Part shown: positions 58,631 through 64,000 of the stretch, one piece after another
Layout of the letters: each line of letters begins with the position of its first letter
How positions within the stretch are numbered: position 1 is the first letter of the stretch
Assembly: GCA_033439265.1 (NCBI GenBank)
Contig: JAVTVX010000027.1
Coordinates: 1,937,001 to 2,001,000, forward strand
From: Dillenia suffruticosa
Taxonomy: Eukaryota; Streptophyta; Magnoliopsida; Dilleniales; Dilleniaceae
Length of the DNA stretch: 64,000 bases
Direction of reading: 5' to 3'
Notes under the pieces: model-generated
The model's database searches: none
What the model saw: the letters and a program-made list of their open reading frames with translations, nothing else
Told to the model about the DNA's origin: nothing
Program-made: the position numbers and the translations under genes

Positions 58631-58897
58631 GCAAGAATTTCTGTGAGTATAGGAGGAGAGAGGGGAGGGGGTAGGGTTTCAAAGGTGACACGCGAGGGAG
58701 AAGAGGGATCCAGCTGTCAAAGTGTGAGTGGGTATATATGACGAGGCATGGAAGTAGATGACTCATGTGACAACTAACGGATAACCTTTTTTATATTCTT
58801 TTTTAAATTATTTTTTGGGAAAATTTTAATTAATAAGTGGTTCAAACCCTCTTGTCACGAACCTTCCTTCCTGATGCGCGTGTCACCCGCTTTCCCC

Positions 58898-58903
58898 CAC
58901 GTG
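58898..58903. promoter_or_regulatory. G-box CACGTG upstream of the GBF1-type gene
   Basis: CACGTG in the context CCCCACGTGTGGG lies about 270-330 bases upstream of the probable GBF1 leader. This is the site bound by GBF-type bZIPs, so self- or cross-regulation is possible. The core and flanks are read directly; binding is inference. Confidence 0.45.
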
Positions 58904-59581
58904 TGGGACCGCCAAATGGGAAAATCAGTGGGAGCATTAATTACTTCGTTAAAAGAATTTGAGAATAGTGAAAAGTGTTGCCCACCTTTCTTTTTGCGTC
59001 GGAGGCAAAGAGGATTTGGTTTCCACGCAAATGAAAATGAATAAATAGAAATAAATAAAAAATAATACGAAAAAAATATATAAAAATAATTTTTATGTAA
59101 ATATTAATTATTTTATAAAAATAATAAAATAATCAAAATTTTAAAAAATCTAAAATAATCAAATATATCATTATTAATCATAAAAAATAATATAAAATAA
59201 AATTACAATTCAATAATAATTTATTAAATATAAAAAATATTAATACTTTTATATAAATATCAGTAATTTAATGTTTTGAAACATTTTAAAAATATAAAAT
59301 ATTTCAAAAAAGAAAAACGTTAATACTAAAAAATTTTTATAGATCAGAAAAGAGGTGCTTGGACCTCAAACATTCGCTCCATCAAGAAAAAATAGATGAT
59401 AATAAATTAAAAATTAAATATATAGGAGAAAAATAAATAAATAAAAATAAAAATATATAAATGTATATAATCCCATATCTGAAATTTTGTATTTGAAATA
59501 TAAAAGAAGGAAACACAGATATAATATTAAACAAAATGGCACTCAAAATATAGAGGTTTATGCTATGGACACACATTGAAA

Positions 59582-59607
59582 GGGGTGGGGTGGGGTGGGG
59601 TGGGGGG
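59582..59607. repeat. (GGGGT)n, G-quadruplex-forming
   Basis: Four GGGGT units followed by GGGGGG. This gives five consecutive G tracts with one-base loops on the plus strand, a textbook intramolecular quadruplex pattern. It resembles telomere-like G-rich repeats but is not the plant TTTAGGG repeat. Confidence 0.85.
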
Positions 59608-59901
59608 TCATGCCTTTCTTCCCTTAAGCTCTTGTTCTTCTCCTCGTGGTGTCACTCCGTTGCACTTTCCAACCCCACTTGGATAATAAATTCGAACATG
59701 TGATTTTTTAAGATGTTTGCGTATTTGTCTTTTCTTCACATTTTTCAACATATCATTATGGGTCATGAATACAGAGGATGCTATTATTTGTGAGTTTTAT
59801 CACCCCACGACTGCAAGTGCATAGACTATGCAAATATATATTATTTTTATATGCAAACCTATTGAATATCCATAAAGTATTGATTTCCATAAAAGCAGGA
59901 T

Positions 59902-60001
<100 letters not shown>

Positions 60002-60914
60002 TTTTTATTATGAAGATATAAATAATGATGATGGGTATTATCATAATATAAATTTTGTAAACAAACCAAATATTCATTTCGAATAGAGGTTTAATATATT
60101 TTTATGATAAAAATTTATTCTTTCTAAATTAAAAAAAAATACCATTGGTGGTATCATGTTGTCGGACTGATCGGCAAATGGCCGGAAAGAAAAGGGAAAA
60201 GAAAATATTGCGCCCCCGGAGATGGAGACGAGGCATAGGAGGCATCGTGCATAGGGCTAACACTTTCACAGGGGACAATTTAGTATCTTACTCGATCTTT
60301 CCCATTATCTTACCTAGTAGTATAAACAATCTTATCCAAAACATCCAACCAATAGTAATTCATTGGTTCCCTTTTTCCTTTAATTGTTGGTTCTTGCTCA
60401 CCCTGGAAGAGACATATGCTCCAATTAGATTTGCCAACATGTGTAATATATATGTATATATGTGTGTGTATATGTCTATATGGTCTCAATTTGAATCACT
60501 TTTTTGGTTTCTAAGTATATTATTAGTTTTTTTTTTTTAAACTTAATCTCTTAGAGTTGCGACCGACGTCAAAATTTGGCTATTGCCTGTGCTTAGCGGC
60601 CACGCACGGTCATTTTGGAGAGGGAGAGAGAGCCAAAATGGAAGAAAACGTCGGTGCACACAGTAGTATGTAGGGTTGGATTATGGTTTGATGTCAACAT
60701 AAGATGATATCAATCATTTGCTTGTGCTTTTGTCAATTGATGCAAACAAATATTTGTGACAACCCCACATCCGGGAGAGCTTGTATCCACGTTGTGGCCT
60801 ATTTTAGTCTGCAATGGTTGAGGGCTTCCTCACATTTTGATTGAGAAGATTGGTTGATCATTAATTTGGGAATTTATTAGATTAAAGATACTATTTATTC
60901 GATTAATCTTTTTT

Positions 60915-61090
60915 GATATAATCGATCGATATTCAAAATTATACTCCAATTAATTTATTTCAAATGTTATCGGATCTAAATTAAAGGGAGAGATATCCCA
61001 ATATAATATTTTTCATTTTAAAATTTTGAATTTAAGATTTGGTTAAGAGATTTAAAATTTTTACCTATTAAACTGACTGTCTATTAGTAT
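60915..61090. repeat. Dispersed AT-rich repeat, copy 3
   Basis: It is collinear with 51055-51240 (ATTCAAAATTATA, CAATTAATTTATTTCAAA, AAAATTTTGAATTTAAGATT, TGGTTAAGAGATTTAA, TATTAAACTGACTG). A third, shorter relative lies at 4868-5070. Confidence 0.45.
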
Positions 61091-61749
61091 AATACTGTTA
61101 ATTCTGATATATCCAATTACAAATTTATAGTTATTTTTAATAATGATAGATAATTGGTGTTTTAAAGATACATTAATCTCCCCCAATTTATTAAAAGAAA
61201 ATTTTAGACCAATGATGGTATCAATCATCCTCTCCTTTATAATAGAATCGGATTCGAGTTTTACTAAGAACAAAAAATAAAAATAAAAGAAAAATCTAGG
61301 GCTCAAGCTGGGTCATTCAAGTTTCAACTCGAATGCAGCTCAATGTCGTCTAATGGCTTCCATTGCAAGAAACTCCTGACAGGCCCATTCAAAGCCAACT
61401 GGGCCAAATTGAATAAACGGACCTGAAAATGGGCTTGTGCATTAGGTCACAAGATTCTATTTTTTTATTAGCTTTCTCGAAGTTTATTTTTTTATATTTA
61501 AAATTTAAATTCAAAATTTAGTCAAAAAAATTGTAATGTGCTATCATTAAGATTCCCCGTTTCTATTGTAATATTTCTCCGTAATTATATTCTTTCCAAA
61601 ATCCACACATCATTGTCGTTGCAGCTAGAGGCCAGAGTAAAAATCTTTTGAGTTCGCATACCACAATGTAATTTTTGTATTCAAATTATAATTTGGCTGA
61701 CAAAAGAGTACACATTGAAATATATTATATTAAAAGAAAAAATTTGAGC

Positions 61750-62200
61750 CATACAGTTATGTTGTTATGCAAATCGAGTCGAGTTTAAATCATTCACGAG
61801 CAACTCGGTCAAATGCTTAACTCAACTTGATTTTGACCGAATTCGAGTGGTTTTATTATACAATCGAATCGATTTCGAGTAAAAAAAAATTTTAACTCAA
61901 AAATTCATCAAATAACTCGATAACATATCTTAATACATATTATATATATAACAATAAATTATTATAATATAAAAAATTAAATTGAATTGAATATATCGAC
62001 AAAGTTTTTATAAATTAATAAATTTGAATTTTTGAGTCGATTTTTAGTTTATTAAATTATAAACAAATCGAATTTGAGTTATGTAATAATTACTTGTTGA
62101 ATTCGAGTTTGAATTTGAGTATTATTAAAAAATTCAAGTTCAAATTCGAGCATAGAGGTACAAGAGATCTATTCGACTCATATACACCCCTACATACAAT
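61750..62200. mobile_element. Degenerate hAT-like MITE, about 435 bp
   Basis: The right end reads ATATACACCCCTA (its reverse complement, TAGGGGTGTATATGAG, is a common plant hAT end) and is followed by CATACAAT (62193-62200). The left end TATGTTGTTATG follows CATACAGT (61750-61757), matching the duplication at 7 of 8 bases. The termini have diverged. The interior is rich in TTCGAGT/ACTCGA motifs. Confidence 0.55.
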
Positions 62201-62970
62201 ATTTCAAATCGATCCGAATTAGTTAGAACAAAACTCCATAACGAGAGGGACCTAAAAAAAAATTACAAAATATACCGCCGACAAGTATTCAGAAGATGGT
62301 GGTTGGTATTCCTTTTATATATATATATTTTATCTTGTGGCTATAAAATTTAGTGGCATTATCCATATTACTTACGGTATTTGGTTTGGTTTGGTTGGGT
62401 CAGCTTTTAAGATATCCAACGTTAAATATTTTCGTAATTAGCGACAGAAGAACATTGCGGAAGGAAGCATCTTGGTATCATTCTGTAGGATCTTTTTCAT
62501 TAGGGTATCCTACAAGAAGAGGGTAAAAAGATCCTACTTGGGGATATATATCAAGTTTCTATCATCCTCGAAGGAAGCACCGAATGCGCACGCAAAACCC
62601 CAATTTGCGGGTGTTTGCGCTTAGAGGTACCAAATTTAAGTGGATAAGGATATGTCCACGTCCTTGACCTTAGTTTACTATACATTTTCCTTATCTATCA
62701 AAGGTGCGGAAAGTAGTAATGAGCACCCTTTTTACTAATAGAGTAGAGGCAGGTATCACATAATTTCGAAAAAGTTGTGTGCTCATCGACTTTCTATTCC
62801 CATCATCCATGGAAATGTTAAAGCAAGACCTTAGATTCAAGCAAAGTTTTACTACGAGCTTGACAATTTTGAAAATTTCCCATGTCCTAAACATTTTTTA
62901 TTACAATGAGAGGGAAGTAAATTATAATATGCAGGTAATTTTAAATTTTAAATTTTTAAAAAACCAATAA

Positions 62971-63094
62971 TACTCTACAAAATCTTATCAATAACTTATA
63001 ATTTAATTGATATTATCTCTTTTCTTTTACAGATTTCAAATTCGAGTTTCTCATACGTATTACCGGAAAAAAAAAGTATTCTAACAAAACCTTA
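62971..63094 (+). mobile_element. Old SINE with diverged target-site duplication
   Basis: TACTCTACAAAATCTTA (62971-62987) and TATTCTAACAAAACCTTA (63077-63094) look like a diverged duplication. The insert has an A-box-like TATAATTTAATTGATATT, a B-box-like TTTCAAATTCGAGTTTC and a terminal run of A. Box spacing and the sequence before the tail resemble the SINE in the laccase pseudogene, suggesting one family. Confidence 0.6.
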
Positions 63095-64000
63095 GCGTCA
63101 TTTTGGAAACATTTTTATAGCATTTCTGATTATTTTCACAGCAAGAAGTGTAATGCCGTTAATAAAATTTTAAACTTATATCTATGTATATATATATATA
63201 TATTAATTTTTCAAAAATAAAATTTGAAGGGGGCAGTTGCATCCTTCACCCTTGATTAGCTCTGATATAATAAATCATCATATTTTTATTACATTTGATG
63301 GGGAGCACCAAAGAGACAAAATGTTTCTTTTTTTCTAGCTTGAGCCCATTGAAGGGGTTTGGGAAAGACATCAAAAAAGCTAGCAAACGTTTGTGTTAGA
63401 CCACTCGGCTGCCCAAAGTAAGCCATTTGGATTGTAACAACATTAATTCAGATAAGGATTTCACCTCAATGTCGTCACATTCTTCTACCTCTGGTGATTG
63501 TATAGTGAAAAAGAAAAAGAGCCCTCCTTTTGCTTTCTGATGTTTGCACGCACACACACTCACACATTATGATTCCTCACTTGGATGGAAAAAGAATAGA
63601 CAGGATTTTCTAGTATATTTTGATTGGTCCCTATATTTTCAGCACTTGTATAAATTAATAATTAAATGGGTATTTATGTTTTCTACATTCTAGTATCTTC
63701 TTGCACAAAATATGGGACAGAAACAAATTAAGAACCCATTGGTTGTCTTCCATATCCAATTCACCAAATTAAGGCGCACTTGATCTGGGAAATGCGTTTT
63801 AGCAGAGTTAACAAGCTTTTGTTACCCTTGGGTCTCTAATACTAATTAAGATTATCTTAACTATATAAAAAAAACATATAATCAATACAGATCATATGTA
63901 GCAAAATGTGTTAATCTAACATTTGATTTCATCTCTACAACGATGAAGTTACAACCATGATACGTCTTAATAGTTCATTAGGCTTCTTCCTAATTAATAA

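Overview
The window is nuclear DNA from a flowering plant. Genes are split by GT-AG introns, intergenic DNA is AT-rich with many (GA)n/(CT)n runs, and the protein families are plant-specific (IDD zinc finger, GRAS, HVA22, plant GBF-type bZIP, laccase). Gene content and order point to a eudicot; intron sizes and MITE/SINE debris suggest a non-Brassicaceae, possibly woody species. I cannot name the species.

Layout. 3-116: 3' end of a U2AF large-subunit gene. 2348-3553: intronless mitochondrial PPR gene. 5612-11454: nine-exon SF3b subunit SAP49/SF3B4. 12612-15532: three-exon micro-gene for a 56-aa small subunit of serine palmitoyltransferase. 19682-21938: four-exon IDD (INDETERMINATE DOMAIN) C2H2 zinc-finger gene. 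25123-26833: decayed laccase pseudogene carrying a SINE. 29079-32446: four-exon organelle-type PP2C phosphatase. 40210-41667: intronless GRAS gene of the SCL15/HAM4 type with a perfect miR171 site. 43426-49988: eight-exon HVA22k-like gene. 51648-55434: eleven-exon GBF1-type bZIP gene on the minus strand, with a leader exon near 58.4 kb. All other genes are on the plus strand. 32.5-39.9 kb and 58.7-64 kb hold no gene I can support.

Context. From memory, the Arabidopsis homologues U2AF65A, PPR, SCL15, HVA22k and GBF1 lie together around At4g36680-At4g36730, and the SAP49 and second PPR homologues lie together at At2g18510-At2g18520. The window therefore looks like an ancestral syntenic block, into which the ssSPT, IDD, laccase and PP2C genes are added here. 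U2AF65 and SAP49, which both act in early 3' splice-site/branch-site recognition, are near neighbours. GBF-type factors bind G-boxes, and a G-box lies upstream of the GBF1-type leader.

Mobile DNA. I found four SINE-like insertions with target-site duplications, a 422-bp hAT-type MITE with an 8-bp duplication inside the GBF1 leader intron, a second degenerate hAT-type element, and a 270-bp MITE-like inverted-repeat element just past the SCL15 gene. I see no intact autonomous transposon and no novel multi-gene system. The strongest points for follow-up are the miR171 site in the SCL15-type gene, the ordered decay of the laccase, and the dated insertions.
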